From Pseudonocardia sp. TRM90224 (GTDB lineage: Bacteria; Actinomycetota; Actinomycetes; Mycobacteriales; Pseudonocardiaceae): a stretch of 64,000 nucleotides of DNA. Shown piece by piece: positions 1 to 8,369 of this stretch (positions are counted from its first letter, which is position 1; each line of letters opens with the position of its first letter). Position numbers and translations under genes: made by a program. Under the pieces are notes generated by a model. The model was not told the DNA's origin and did not search any database. It worked only from the letters and a program-made list of their open reading frames with translations. Location of the stretch: assembly GCF_021245725.1 (NCBI RefSeq), contig NZ_JAJGSX010000001.1, positions 682,001 to 746,000 of the forward strand, given 5' to 3'.

Positions 1-420
1 GTCGGGACGATGGTGGAGAACGGCGACGACGTGCGACGAGTGCTGGAGGGATCGTCGATCGCGCTGTGCCTCGACACCGGGCACCTGCTCATCGGCGGCA
101 CCGACCCCGCGGAGCTCACCCGCCAGGCGCCGCACCGGATCGCGCACACGCACATCAAGGACGTCGACGCGGCGCTGGCGAAGCAGGTGCAGTCGGGGCG
201 GCGGACGTACACCGAGGCCGTGCGCGAGGGCATGTACCGGCCGGTCGGGCAGGGCGACGTCGACTTCGGGGCGATCCTCGGGCACCTCCAGGCCGACGGG
301 TACGACGGTTGGTACGTCCTGGAGCAGGACACGATCCTCACCGAGGAGCCGGCGGGGATCGGGCCGGTCGCGGACGTGCATACGAGCGTCGAGCGGCTGC
401 GCGCGATCATGGGGTCATGA
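1..420 (+). CDS. Sugar phosphate isomerase/epimerase (IolE-like TIM barrel), 5' truncated
   Basis: The reading frame is open from base 1, so only the C-terminal 139 codons lie in the window and the start is missing. The visible part has the end of an AP-endonuclease-2-like TIM barrel: a DTGH segment, HIKDVD, a GQGDVDF loop and VLEQD, whose Glu is usually a metal ligand in IolE/xylose-isomerase-like enzymes. Family members are inosose dehydratases or sugar isomerases. The stop overlaps the start of the next gene by 4 bases (ATGA), so the two are translationally coupled and probably act on the same polyol. The exact substrate cannot be told. Confidence 0.85.
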   Translation, partial: VGTMVENGDDVRRVLEGSSIALCLDTGHLLIGGTDPAELTRQAPHRIAHTHIKDVDAALAKQVQSGRRTYTEAVREGMYRPVGQGDVDFGAILGHLQADGYDGWYVLEQDTILTEEPAGIGPVADVHTSVERLRAIMGS

Positions 421-1421
421 GCTCCCCACTCCGCATCGGAATCCTCGGCGCAGCCCGGATCGCCGTCGGTGCGCTGATGCAGGCCGCGGCCGACACCGGC
501 GACCGGGTCGTCGCGATCGCGGCCCGCGATCCGCAGCGGGCCGCGGCGTTCGCCGAGCAGCACGGCGTCGAGCGGACCGTCGCGACCTACGCCGACCTGG
601 TCGCCGACCCCGAGGTCGACCTCATCTACAACCCGCTCCCGAACGGGTTGCACGGGCCGTGGAACCTCGCCGCGATCGAGGCGGGCAAGGACGTGCTGAG
701 CGAGAAGCCGTTCGCCAGCAACGCCCCGGAGGCCCGGCTGGTGCGCGACGCCGCGGTGGCCGCGGGCGTGACGGTGGTCGAGGCGTTCCACTACGTCCAC
801 CACCCCGTGATGCGGCGTGTGCTGGAGGTCGTCGGGTCGGGCGAGATCGGCGCGCTGCGCAGCGTCGACGCAACGTTCGTCGTGCCGGCGCCGCCCGACG
901 CCGACCCGCGGTGGTCGCTGCCGCTCGCCGGCGGCGCGTTGATGGATCTCGGCTGTTACTCGTTGCACGCGAACCGGATGCTCGGGCAGTTCGCGGGCGG
1001 CGCGCCGAGCGTCGTCTCCGCAACGGGGCAGGAGAAGCAGGGCAACCCCGGCGTCGACGAGATGATCGACGCGCAGCTGGCCTTCCCCGGCGGCGCCACC
1101 GGGCGGGCGATGTGCCGGATGGGCGGCACCGACTTCTCGGCACCGCTGCTGGTGACCGGCGAGACCGGGGCCGTGGCGGCCGCGAACTTCGTGCTGCCGC
1201 ACCGCGACGACACCGTGAAGATCACGACAGCGGCCGGGACGCGCACCGAGAACCCCGGCACCCGTCCGAGCTATGCGTTCCAGTTGGAGGCCCTGCGGGC
1301 CCACCTTCGGGGCGGTCAGGCGTTTCCGATCGACCTCGACGACGCCGTTGCGACGGCCGAACTCATCGACGAGACATACCTTGCGGCCGGTTTTGAACCA
1401 CGCCCAACCTTTGCAGGTTAG
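417..1421 (+). CDS. Gfo/Idh/MocA family oxidoreductase
   Basis: Encodes a 334-residue NAD(P)-dependent sugar or polyol dehydrogenase. The N-terminus has a Rossmann start (GILGAARIA, residues about 7-15) and the family EKP motif appears in SEKPFAS; the C-terminal half is the substrate and dimerisation domain. The ATG overlaps the stop of the upstream isomerase (ATGA), which fixes the start and suggests one operon. Family members oxidise inositol, glucose or related compounds; the substrate here is unknown. It is the first of two Gfo/Idh genes in the first 7 kb. Confidence 0.9.
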   Translation: MSSPLRIGILGAARIAVGALMQAAADTGDRVVAIAARDPQRAAAFAEQHGVERTVATYADLVADPEVDLIYNPLPNGLHGPWNLAAIEAGKDVLSEKPFASNAPEARLVRDAAVAAGVTVVEAFHYVHHPVMRRVLEVVGSGEIGALRSVDATFVVPAPPDADPRWSLPLAGGALMDLGCYSLHANRMLGQFAGGAPSVVSATGQEKQGNPGVDEMIDAQLAFPGGATGRAMCRMGGTDFSAPLLVTGETGAVAAANFVLPHRDDTVKITTAAGTRTENPGTRPSYAFQLEALRAHLRGGQAFPIDLDDAVATAELIDETYLAAGFEPRPTFAG

Positions 1422-1556
1422 CTCGATGGAGGCGTTTTGCTCACCCGGTGTGCACGCCGGTGCGCAATGCGTCTCACGTGTTTCCGAAAGGTGACGTACG
1501 CCTCACGACGAGGTGACACACCGACGCCCACCCCGGCGATAGAGCCAGGAGAATCA

Positions 1557-1769
1557 ATGGCCGACACTGGTCAAGAGAACCTCCGGGAGGCGAGCAGCAT
1601 GGTCAACATCTCCGTGTCTTCACGATCGCTGGCTGCAGCGCGCTCGGTGGATCCGAACGTGTCCCCGGCCGCCGTGCACGCCGCTGTCGAGGCCGCGATC
1701 GCCGAGCAGCTGCGTCAGCTCGGGCACGGGCGCGGCGAGCCGCGCAAGCAGCCCGCACCGCAGGACTGA
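1557..1769 (+). CDS. Small hypothetical protein
   Basis: A 70-residue protein with no family I recognise. The ATG follows an AGGAG ribosome-binding site 5 bases upstream. The N-terminal third is polar; residues about 35-60 (SPAAVHAAVEAAIAEQLRQL) would form an Ala-rich amphipathic helix; the tail is basic and Pro-rich. There is no signal peptide or cysteine. It sits alone between a catabolic gene and the epoxide-hydrolase-like gene, so context gives no function. A further in-frame ATG at codon 15 is a possible alternative start. Confidence 0.6.
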   Translation: MADTGQENLREASSMVNISVSSRSLAAARSVDPNVSPAAVHAAVEAAIAEQLRQLGHGRGEPRKQPAPQD

Positions 1770-1788
1770 TCCACCAGTAGGCCCGTGG

Positions 1789-1817
1789 CCGATTAGGCCA
1801 TGGACCGACCTAATCGG
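1789..1817. promoter_or_regulatory. Operator-like palindrome upstream of epoxide hydrolase gene
   Basis: A perfect inverted repeat CCGATTAGG-11 bp-CCTAATCGG ends 16 bases before the ATG at 1834. A TACGCT hexamer at 1822-1827 could be a -10 element giving an almost leaderless transcript. A regulator bound here would sit over the -35 region. No dedicated regulator gene is adjacent. Confidence 0.6.
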
Positions 1818-1833
1818 TACCTACGCTTACCAC

Positions 1834-2958
1834 ATGAGCGATGAGATCCGACCTTTCCGCCTCGCCGTCCCGCAGAGCGAGCTCGACGACCTGCGTGCTC
1901 GGCTCGCGGCAACCCGGTGGCCGAAGCAGCTGCCGGGCGAGGCGTGGAGCAGGGGTGTCCCCGTCGAGTACCTGAAGGACCTCGTCGAGCACTGGCGCTC
2001 CGGCTACGACTGGCGGGCGCACGAGGCAGCGCTGAACGAGCTGCCGCAGTTCACCACCGAGATCGACGGCCAGGTCGTCCACTTCACGCATGCGCGCTCG
2101 ACGAAGCCCGATGCGCTGCCGCTGATCATCACGCACAGCTGGCCGAACTCGGTCGCCGAGCACACCCGGATCCTCGGCCTGCTCGTGGAGCAGGGCTTCC
2201 ACGTCGTCGCGCCGTCGCTGCCCGGGTTCGGGTTCTCGCCCTTCCCCGAGCCGGCCGACCCGAGGCCGTGGAGCGTCGAGCGGGTGGCGCGGACGTGGGC
2301 CGAGCTCATGCGCCGGCTCGGCTACGAGCGCTACGGGGCGCACGGCAACGACGCGGGCGCGCTGGTGTCGCCGCAGCTGGCGGTGACCGACCCCGAGCAC
2401 GTCGTCGGCGTGCACATCACCGGCGGGCTCGGCGTCCCGACCGGCGACCCGGCCGAGCTGGAAGACCTCTCCGATGCGGAGCGGGCCGAGCTCGCGCAGA
2501 TGGCGCAGTGGTGGGCCGGAGGCAGTGGGTACGCGGGCTACCTGTCGAAGCGCCCGCAGACGTTGGCGTACGGGTGGCACGACTCGCCCGTCGCGCAGCT
2601 GGCGTACCTGGTGGAGCGGTTCACCGAGTTCGACGGCTGGCCGGGCGCCGAGGGCAAGAAGGTGGAGCCCGTCGACCGGGAGGACGTGCTGACCAACGCG
2701 AGCCTCTACTGGCTGACCGGCACCGGCGCCAGCTCGTCGTGGACCTACTACGAGGGCGCGGCCGGCATGCCGATCAACCAGGCCGTCGTCCCGACCGGGG
2801 TGTCGCACGGCGGGCCGTCGGCGTTCCGGACGATCGCCTCGCGCACCAACAAGATCGTGCACTGGGGCGGGCGCGACGCCGGCAGCCACATGGTCGCGAT
2901 GGCCGACCCCGACGGGCTCGTCGAGGACATCCACACGTTCTTCACCCAGCTCACCTGA
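1834..2958 (+). CDS. Epoxide hydrolase-family alpha/beta hydrolase (EHN domain)
   Basis: 374 residues, full length for the microsomal-type epoxide hydrolase family. The N-terminal EHN segment (residues about 1-110) begins IRPFRLAVPQSELDDL. The alpha/beta hydrolase core follows, with the HSWPNS oxyanion region, a nucleophile elbow HGNDAGA in which Asp would attack the epoxide, and a late SHMVAM His. The expected reaction is hydrolysis of an epoxide to a vicinal diol; bacterial members are often detoxifying or catabolic. It is a single gene, with an operator-like palindrome just upstream and a long bidirectional hairpin just downstream. Confidence 0.88.
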   Translation: MSDEIRPFRLAVPQSELDDLRARLAATRWPKQLPGEAWSRGVPVEYLKDLVEHWRSGYDWRAHEAALNELPQFTTEIDGQVVHFTHARSTKPDALPLIITHSWPNSVAEHTRILGLLVEQGFHVVAPSLPGFGFSPFPEPADPRPWSVERVARTWAELMRRLGYERYGAHGNDAGALVSPQLAVTDPEHVVGVHITGGLGVPTGDPAELEDLSDAERAELAQMAQWWAGGSGYAGYLSKRPQTLAYGWHDSPVAQLAYLVERFTEFDGWPGAEGKKVEPVDREDVLTNASLYWLTGTGASSSWTYYEGAAGMPINQAVVPTGVSHGGPSAFRTIASRTNKIVHWGGRDAGSHMVAMADPDGLVEDIHTFFTQLT

Positions 2959-2959
2959 C

Positions 2960-3033
2960 CGAACTTCCCCACCGTTTTGCCAACCTGCACGCCGAAATGT
3001 CCGTGTAGGTAGGCAAAACGGTGGGGAAGTTCG
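2960..3033. terminator. Bidirectional terminator hairpin
   Basis: Two 27-base arms (2960-2986 and 3007-3033) pair perfectly apart from one mismatch, separated by a 20-base loop. The outer 22 bp are exact and include CCACCGTTTTGCC. It lies 2 bases after the epoxide hydrolase stop and 4 bases before the LacI-type gene's stop, so it can serve both convergent genes. Confidence 0.8.
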
Positions 3034-3037
3034 TGGT

Positions 3038-4030
3038 TCAGCGGGCTGGGGGGCGGGAGGTGGTGCCTCTGACGACGAGGCGGGGCAGGATCACCTGCTC
3101 GGTCGGGTCGGTGCGACCCTCGTCGAGACGTTCGAGTGCGGCCGCCACCGAGCCACGGGCCTGCACGGCGGCCTCCTGGCTCACCGTCGTCAGCCGGACG
3201 TGGGCCAGCCGGGCCAGCTCGCCGTCGTCGTAGCCGACCACCGAGACGTCCTGCGGCACCCGCACGCCGGCCCTGAGCAGCACGTCCAGCACGCCGATCG
3301 CGCTGCGGTCGTTGGCGGTGACGACGGCGGTCGGCAGGTCGCCGGCGTCGAGCATCCGTCGCGCCGCCGCGGCGCCGGCCGCTTCCTCGTGGCCGCCGCG
3401 CAGCACCGTCGTCGCGATCCCGTGGCGCGCGGCAGCCGAGAGGAACCCGGCACGGCGGTCCGCCGCCATCTGGAGGTCACCGCCGTCGACGTGCGCGATC
3501 CTGCGGTGCCCGAGCGCAACGAGGTGGTCGACGGCCTGGCCGACCCCCTCGTCGTCGGCAGCGCGGACGACGTCGAATCCGGCAGGATCGACCCGGCGGC
3601 CCACCACGACCAGCGTCACCCGCTCGGCCAGCTCGGCCAGCGCCTGCGCCGGCAGCTCGGGCGAGAGCAGCAGCAGCGCCTCGCAGCGCAGGTCGAGCAG
3701 CGTCTCGACGACGCGGGCCTCGTCGTGCACGGGCGTGATCGCGCTCAGCGCCACCGTGTATCCACGGGCGTCCGCCGCGACCTGCACCTCCTCGGCCAGC
3801 TCCGACCGGAATGCGTCGCGCAGCACGACCGGGACGCCCAGCAGGTGGGTGCGGCGGCGGGCCAGCAGGCTCGCGGTGCGATCAGCCCGGTAGCCGAGCC
3901 TTGTGGCGGCTTCGAGCACCCGCTCGCGGGTCTCCGCGCTCGGCCCGGCGATCCCCCGTAGTACCAGCGACACCGACGCCGTCGAGACGCCCGCGTCGGC
4001 GGCGACGTCTTCCAGCCGAGGCCTGCGCAC
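3038..4030 (-). CDS. LacI-family transcriptional regulator
   Basis: 330 residues from the GTG at 4030, which has AGGGGTGG just upstream; an ORF extension to 4120 would run through the operator and is unlikely. The N-terminal HTH (residues about 3-25) reads LEDVAADAGVSTASVS, followed by the hinge and a periplasmic-binding-protein-like sugar-sensing domain with the family's typical VVTANDRSAIGVL segment. It is divergent from the dioxygenase-SDR-oxidoreductase operon, with one palindrome between them, so it most likely represses that operon and itself until a sugar or polyol inducer binds. Confidence 0.92.
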   Translation of the reverse strand: MRRPRLEDVAADAGVSTASVSLVLRGIAGPSAETRERVLEAATRLGYRADRTASLLARRRTHLLGVPVVLRDAFRSELAEEVQVAADARGYTVALSAITPVHDEARVVETLLDLRCEALLLLSPELPAQALAELAERVTLVVVGRRVDPAGFDVVRAADDEGVGQAVDHLVALGHRRIAHVDGGDLQMAADRRAGFLSAAARHGIATTVLRGGHEEAAGAAAARRMLDAGDLPTAVVTANDRSAIGVLDVLLRAGVRVPQDVSVVGYDDGELARLAHVRLTTVSQEAAVQARGSVAAALERLDEGRTDPTEQVILPRLVVRGTTSRPPAR

Positions 4031-4079
4031 GCTTCCACCCCTTGACACGACATCCGGTCGAACCGGAGAGTACCCGTTG

Positions 4080-4093
4080 TTAAAGCGCTTTAA
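4080..4093. promoter_or_regulatory. LacI-type operator TTAAAGCGCTTTAA
   Basis: A perfect 14-bp palindrome with the central CG typical of LacI/GalR-family operators. It lies in the 79-bp divergent spacer, 50 bp from the regulator start and 16 bp before the dioxygenase GTG, and overlaps the likely promoters of both. Confidence 0.85.
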
Positions 4094-4109
4094 GAACCGG
4101 AGGTGGAAC

Positions 4110-5228
4110 GTGCCGCTCACCCTCGACGGCTGCCGGGTCGACGACCTGATCGCGGTGCTCGCGCACCGAACAGATCCCGCCGACCACCCGCTGGCCAGCG
4201 CGATCGAGCAGGAGGTGCTGGTCTACGAGGCGGGACCGCTGCTCGCCGCGACGCGTCAGCAGGCGCAGGCCGAGCTGGTGCGCGCCTTCACCGACGGCCC
4301 CGGCGTCGTCGTGATCCGCGGCGCGTTCCCGGACACCGCCGTCGTCGACCGGGTCACCGCCGTGTTCGACGAGCTGATCGCCGAGCAGCGGGCGAGCGGA
4401 GCCGTCGCCGGCGACCACTTCGCGCCGCCCGGAGCCAACGACCGCCTGTGGAACGCGCTGGAGAAGCTCGCCGTGCGCGCGCCGAGAGAGTTCGTCGACT
4501 ACTACGCGAACCCGGTGCTCGCGCTCGTCTCCCACGCGTGGCTCGGGCCGGGCTACCAGGTGACGTCGCAGGTCAACGTGGTCAACCCGGGCGGGCGCGC
4601 GCAGGTGGGGCACCGCGATTACCACCTCGGGTTCCTGCCCAGCACGTCGATCGAGCAGTTCCCGGCGCACGTGCACCGACTCTCGCCGGTGCTGACGCTG
4701 CAGGGCGCCGTCGCGCATTCCGACATGCCGGTCGAGAGCGGGCCGACGCTCTACCTCCCGCACTCGCAGAAGTACGAGGCCGGCTACCTGGCGACCGGAC
4801 GGCCGGAGTTCCGCGAGCTGTTCGAGCAGCGGCACGTCCAGCTGCCGCTGGCGAAGGGCGACGCCGCGTTCTTCAACCCCGCCGTGATCCACGGCGCCGG
4901 GCACAACCGCTCGGCCGGGATCCGCCGGACGGCGAACCTGCTGCAGGTCTCGTCGGCGTTCGGGCGGGCGATGGAGAGCGTCGACCGCGAGCGGATCTGC
5001 GCGGCGATCTTCCCCGCGCTGCGTTCGCACCCCGCGCCGGATGCGGCGATCGCGGCTTCATCCGAGGGATACGCCTTCCCGACCAACCTCGACCGCGACC
5101 CGCCGGTCGACGGGCTCGCGCCGCCGACGCAGGCCGACCTCATCCGGCGCGCGCTGGCCGAGGGCTGGGACGACCCGAAGTTCCGCGCCGAGCTGGCGGC
5201 GCACACCGACCGGAGGAGGACGCACTGA
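4110..5228 (+). CDS. Phytanoyl-CoA dioxygenase-family protein
   Basis: 372 residues from the GTG at 4110, preceded by GGAGGTGG. The family are Fe(II)/2-oxoglutarate oxygenases. The iron-binding HxD is visible in GHRDYH, and a distal His plus the 2-oxoglutarate-binding Arg fit the AVIHGAGHNRS...RRTANLLQ region. It heads an operon: its stop overlaps the next start by one base. With an SDR and a Gfo/Idh enzyme downstream it probably hydroxylates an intermediate or substrate in a small-molecule catabolic route under LacI-type control. The substrate is unknown. Confidence 0.88.
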   Translation: MPLTLDGCRVDDLIAVLAHRTDPADHPLASAIEQEVLVYEAGPLLAATRQQAQAELVRAFTDGPGVVVIRGAFPDTAVVDRVTAVFDELIAEQRASGAVAGDHFAPPGANDRLWNALEKLAVRAPREFVDYYANPVLALVSHAWLGPGYQVTSQVNVVNPGGRAQVGHRDYHLGFLPSTSIEQFPAHVHRLSPVLTLQGAVAHSDMPVESGPTLYLPHSQKYEAGYLATGRPEFRELFEQRHVQLPLAKGDAAFFNPAVIHGAGHNRSAGIRRTANLLQVSSAFGRAMESVDRERICAAIFPALRSHPAPDAAIAASSEGYAFPTNLDRDPPVDGLAPPTQADLIRRALAEGWDDPKFRAELAAHTDRRRTH

Positions 5229-5989
5229 TGGGACTGCTGGACGACCAGGTCGTGCTGGTCAGCGGCGGAACACAAGGCGTGGGTGCCGGCGTGGCCCGCG
5301 CCGCGGCCCGCGAAGGCGCGCGGGTGGCCGTCACCGGGCGCCGAGCGGAGATCGGCGAGAAGCTCGCGGCCGACATCGGCGCGCTGTTCGTCCGTGCCGA
5401 CGTCGCGGACGTCGAGCAGGCACAGGCGTCGGTCGCCACCGTCGTCGCCGAGCTGGGCAGGATCGACGCGCTGGTCAACTCCGCGGGCCTCACCGACCGC
5501 GGCACGTTGCTCGACACCACACCCGAGCTGTTCGAGCGACACATCGCGATCAACCTGCGGGCGCCGTTCTTCCTGATGCAGGCAGCGGTGCGGGACATGC
5601 TCGGGCGCGGCGCACCCGGCTCGATCGTCAACATCATCTCGTCGTCGGAGCTGGGCGGGCAGCCGTACCTGGCGCCGTACGTCGCGGCGAAGGCCGGCCT
5701 GGCCGGGCTCACCCGCAACGTCGCGCACGCGCACCGTTTCGATCGCATCCGGATCAACGGCCTCGACATCGGGTGGACCGAGACCGAGGGCGAGGACGCC
5801 ACGCAGCGCCGCTTCCACGACGCCGACGACACCTGGCGCGACACCGCGGCGAGCAAGCTGCCGATGGGCAAGCTCGGGCAGGTCGACGAGATCGCCGACT
5901 TCGTCGTCTTCCTGCTCTCCGCGCGCAGCGGCGTGGTGACCGGCTCCGTCATCGACTGGGACCAGAACGTCTTCGGAGGGCTGGACTGA
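5228..5989 (+). CDS. SDR-family oxidoreductase
   Basis: 253 residues, classical short-chain dehydrogenase. The cofactor-binding GGTQGVGAG lies near residue 12, NSAG near residue 85, a Ser in IISSSELGG, and the catalytic YVAAK follows. The C-terminus SVIDWDQNVFGG resembles the usual SDR end. The start ATG shares one base with the upstream stop, and its stop shares one base with the next start, so this is the middle gene of a tight three-gene operon. Confidence 0.92.
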   Translation: MGLLDDQVVLVSGGTQGVGAGVARAAAREGARVAVTGRRAEIGEKLAADIGALFVRADVADVEQAQASVATVVAELGRIDALVNSAGLTDRGTLLDTTPELFERHIAINLRAPFFLMQAAVRDMLGRGAPGSIVNIISSSELGGQPYLAPYVAAKAGLAGLTRNVAHAHRFDRIRINGLDIGWTETEGEDATQRRFHDADDTWRDTAASKLPMGKLGQVDEIADFVVFLLSARSGVVTGSVIDWDQNVFGGLD

Positions 5990-6984
5990 TGCGCCTGGGA
6001 CTGATCGGACTCGGCCGGATCGGCGCGTTCCACGCCCGCACCCTCGCCGACCTGGACGCCGTCGAATCGCTGGTCGTGCACGACGCCGACGCCGCCGTGA
6101 CGGCCGCGGTGGCCGCGCAGGTCGGGGCCGAACCCGCCGACTCGGTGGCGGAGGTGCTCGGCTCCGGCGTCGACGGGCTGCTGGTGGCCGCGGCGACGGA
6201 TGCGCACCCGACGCTGGTGCTGGCCGCCGTCGACGCCGGGCTCCCGGTGTTCTGCGAGAAGCCGCTCGCCCGCAACATCGGCGATGCCGTCGCGGTGGCC
6301 ACGCGGGTCGCCGGCGCCGCGGTGCAGGTCGGCTACCCGCGCCGGTTCGACGTCGCGTTCAAGGCCGCGCGGGCCGCTGCGGCGAGCGGCGAGCTGGGCC
6401 GTCTGCACACCGTGCGCTCGACAACGCTCGACCCCGCTCCCCCGCCGGCCGCGTACATAGCGGGCTCCGGCGGGATCTTCCGCGACTGCGCGGTGCACGA
6501 CTTCGACGCCGTGCGGTGGGCGACCGGACGGGAGGTCGTCGAGGTCTACGCAACCGGCTCGAACAACGGCGACCCGTTCTTCGCCGAGTACGGCGACGTC
6601 GACGCGGCTGCCGTGGTGCTGACCCTCGACGACGGCACCCTCGCGCTCGTCTCCAACAGCAGGTACAACGCACGCGGCTACGACGTGCGGCTCGAGCTGC
6701 ACGGGTCGGACGACAGCGTGGCCGCCGGTCTCGACGACGGCCTGCCCCTCCGCTCGACGCAACCCGGCGTGGCGTTCCCGGCAGGCCCGCCGCACCAGTT
6801 CTTCATGGACCGTCTCGCCAACGCCTTCCGCGCGGAGCTCGCCGCCTTCACCGAGCTGGTCGCCGGCCGGATCCCGTCGCCGTGCACCGTCGAGGACGCG
6901 CTGGCCGTCGGCTGGATCGCGGAGGCGGCAACCCTGTCGCTGGAGGAGCACCGCCCGATCCGGATCGACGACATCATGACGTGA
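5989..6984 (+). CDS. Gfo/Idh/MocA oxidoreductase, inositol 2-dehydrogenase-like
   Basis: 331 residues. A Rossmann start GLIGLGRIGAFHA, the family motif CEKPLARN and the GYPRRFD segment are characteristic of IolG/IdhA-like inositol dehydrogenases. It is the last gene of the operon begun by the dioxygenase, coupled by a one-base overlap. Together with the LacI-type regulator this suggests a cyclitol or sugar catabolic operon, but IolG-type substrate specificity cannot be proved from sequence alone. Confidence 0.88.
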   Translation: MRLGLIGLGRIGAFHARTLADLDAVESLVVHDADAAVTAAVAAQVGAEPADSVAEVLGSGVDGLLVAAATDAHPTLVLAAVDAGLPVFCEKPLARNIGDAVAVATRVAGAAVQVGYPRRFDVAFKAARAAAASGELGRLHTVRSTTLDPAPPPAAYIAGSGGIFRDCAVHDFDAVRWATGREVVEVYATGSNNGDPFFAEYGDVDAAAVVLTLDDGTLALVSNSRYNARGYDVRLELHGSDDSVAAGLDDGLPLRSTQPGVAFPAGPPHQFFMDRLANAFRAELAAFTELVAGRIPSPCTVEDALAVGWIAEAATLSLEEHRPIRIDDIMT

Positions 6985-6993
6985 CACCCCTAC

Positions 6994-7016
6994 TTGTTAT
7001 AGTATTCCTATAACAA
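6994..7016. promoter_or_regulatory. GntR/YtrA-type operator over promoter
   Basis: A perfect inverted repeat TTGTTATAG-5 bp-CTATAACAA, strikingly AT-rich for this genome, 13 bases before the GTG at 7030. A TATAGT hexamer (6998-7003) inside the left arm could be the -10 element, so binding would block transcription of the operon that encodes the GntR protein. Confidence 0.8.
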
Positions 7017-7029
7017 ACGGGAGGCGGGC

Positions 7030-7944
7030 GTGAAGGCTCGGGCGGTTCTCGGCGGTGCGCCGCACCTGGTCGCCGTCACACCGGCGATCGTCCTGCTCGC
7101 GACCGCGGGCGCCCGGCTGCCCGACCCGGTCGCCACCCACTTCGGGCCCGCCGGCCACGCCGACCAGTTCACCGACCGCTGGACACTCGCTCTGATCACG
7201 GCGGCGCTCGGCGTCGGGATGGCAGCGATCTTCGCCGTGGTGTCGCACCGCAGCGGCGCGCGCTGGACGGTCGCGGCATCCGGCGCCACGGCGGGTTGGC
7301 TCGGCGCGGTGCTGTTCGCGTGCGCTGCCGCGAACCTCGATCTGACCGACGCGTCAGCCGCGTCGCTGCCGGCCTGGACGTTCCCGCTCGCCGTCGTGGC
7401 CGCCGGGGCGGCGAGCCTGATCGGGTTCGCAGTGCCGAAAGCGGCTGCCGTTGCGGGGCCGCGATCAGTACCGACGATGGAGCTCGGCGCGACGGAACAG
7501 GTCAGCTGGTCGCGATCGGTCGGCGCCTGGTGGCTGGTGCTGCTCGGCGGCTCGCTCATCGCCGCAGGTGCGGCGCTCGGCGTGCTGGTGCGACCGGGGG
7601 TCGGGCTGGCCGTCGGCGTGGCGGGAGCACTGGCGGCGCTGCTCGCCACGGGCCGGGTCACCGTCGACCGGCGCGGCCTGACCGTCGCCTTCGGCCCGTT
7701 CGGATGGCCGCGCATCCGGGTCGCGGCCGCCGAGATCGCGGCCGCCGAGGTGGCGGACGTGAAGCCGACGCAGTTCGGCGGGTGGGGATACCGGATCGTG
7801 CCAGGCGGCCGCGGGGTGATCTTCCGTTCCGGCGAGGCGCTCGTCGTCACCCGCCGGTCGGGCTCGCAGCTCACCGTCACGGTCGACGACCCGGCCACGG
7901 CCGCAGCGCTGCTCGGCGCCATCAGCGATCGTCGGGAACGCTGA
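7030..7944 (+). CDS. DUF1648-domain membrane protein
   Basis: 304 residues starting at GTG with a strong GGGAGGCGG site. The N-terminus is hydrophobic, and LPDPVATHFGPAGHADQF (residues about 27-44) is the DUF1648 signature seen in SdpI-like and related membrane proteins. Several further membrane segments follow to about residue 210, then a soluble, beta-rich C-terminal domain. The stop overlaps the start of the GntR regulator. In Firmicutes and Actinobacteria this pairing is common, and the membrane protein is a target of its regulator. Its molecular role is unknown. Confidence 0.8.
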   Translation: MKARAVLGGAPHLVAVTPAIVLLATAGARLPDPVATHFGPAGHADQFTDRWTLALITAALGVGMAAIFAVVSHRSGARWTVAASGATAGWLGAVLFACAAANLDLTDASAASLPAWTFPLAVVAAGAASLIGFAVPKAAAVAGPRSVPTMELGATEQVSWSRSVGAWWLVLLGGSLIAAGAALGVLVRPGVGLAVGVAGALAALLATGRVTVDRRGLTVAFGPFGWPRIRVAAAEIAAAEVADVKPTQFGGWGYRIVPGGRGVIFRSGEALVVTRRSGSQLTVTVDDPATAAALLGAISDRRER

Positions 7945-8303
7945 TGCTGATCAGGGTCGATCCCGCGCGCAGCACACCGCTCGCCGACCAGATCGCGGCG
8001 AGCGTGCGCCGCGGCATCGCGGAGGGCTCGGCCGGGGCCGGGGAACGCCTCCCCGCCGCCCGGCAGCTCGCCGACTCGCTGGGGGTGAGCATCCACACCG
8101 TCCTCGCCGGCTACCAGCAGCTCCGGGACGAAGGGCTCATCGAGCTGCGCCGCGGGCGTGGCGCAATCGTCTGCGCGGGATCGCCCGCGGGCCGTGCGGC
8201 CGTCGTCGAGATCGCCCAGCAGCTCGTCGCCGCCGCCCGCCGGATCGACCTCGACGACGAGGAGATCATCACGATGGTCCGGGCGGCAGCAGCAACCCGT
8301 TGA
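7944..8303 (+). CDS. GntR-family regulator, YtrA subfamily
   Basis: 119 residues, the short YtrA-type length: a winged HTH at residues about 10-75 (LADQIAASVRRGIAEG; SLGVSIHTVLAGYQQL; GLIELRRGRG) and only a small dimerisation helix after it, with no ligand domain. The start overlaps the DUF1648 gene stop by one base. The 23-bp operator upstream of the operon fits autoregulation by this protein. Confidence 0.92.
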   Translation: MLIRVDPARSTPLADQIAASVRRGIAEGSAGAGERLPAARQLADSLGVSIHTVLAGYQQLRDEGLIELRRGRGAIVCAGSPAGRAAVVEIAQQLVAAARRIDLDDEEIITMVRAAAATR

Positions 8304-8356
8304 CAACGACGTTTTGGCTGTTGTTAGCGCTCACAAACAGCCAGAACGTCGTTGTC
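8302..8356. terminator. Bidirectional terminator hairpin
   Basis: 21-base arms (8302-8322, 8336-8356) pair with a single G-T wobble and a 13-base loop. The left arm starts inside the GntR stop codon and the structure ends 13 bases before the convergent NAD-kinase-like gene's stop, so it can terminate both. Confidence 0.8.
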
Positions 8357-8369
8357 GACGGTTGGCCGG

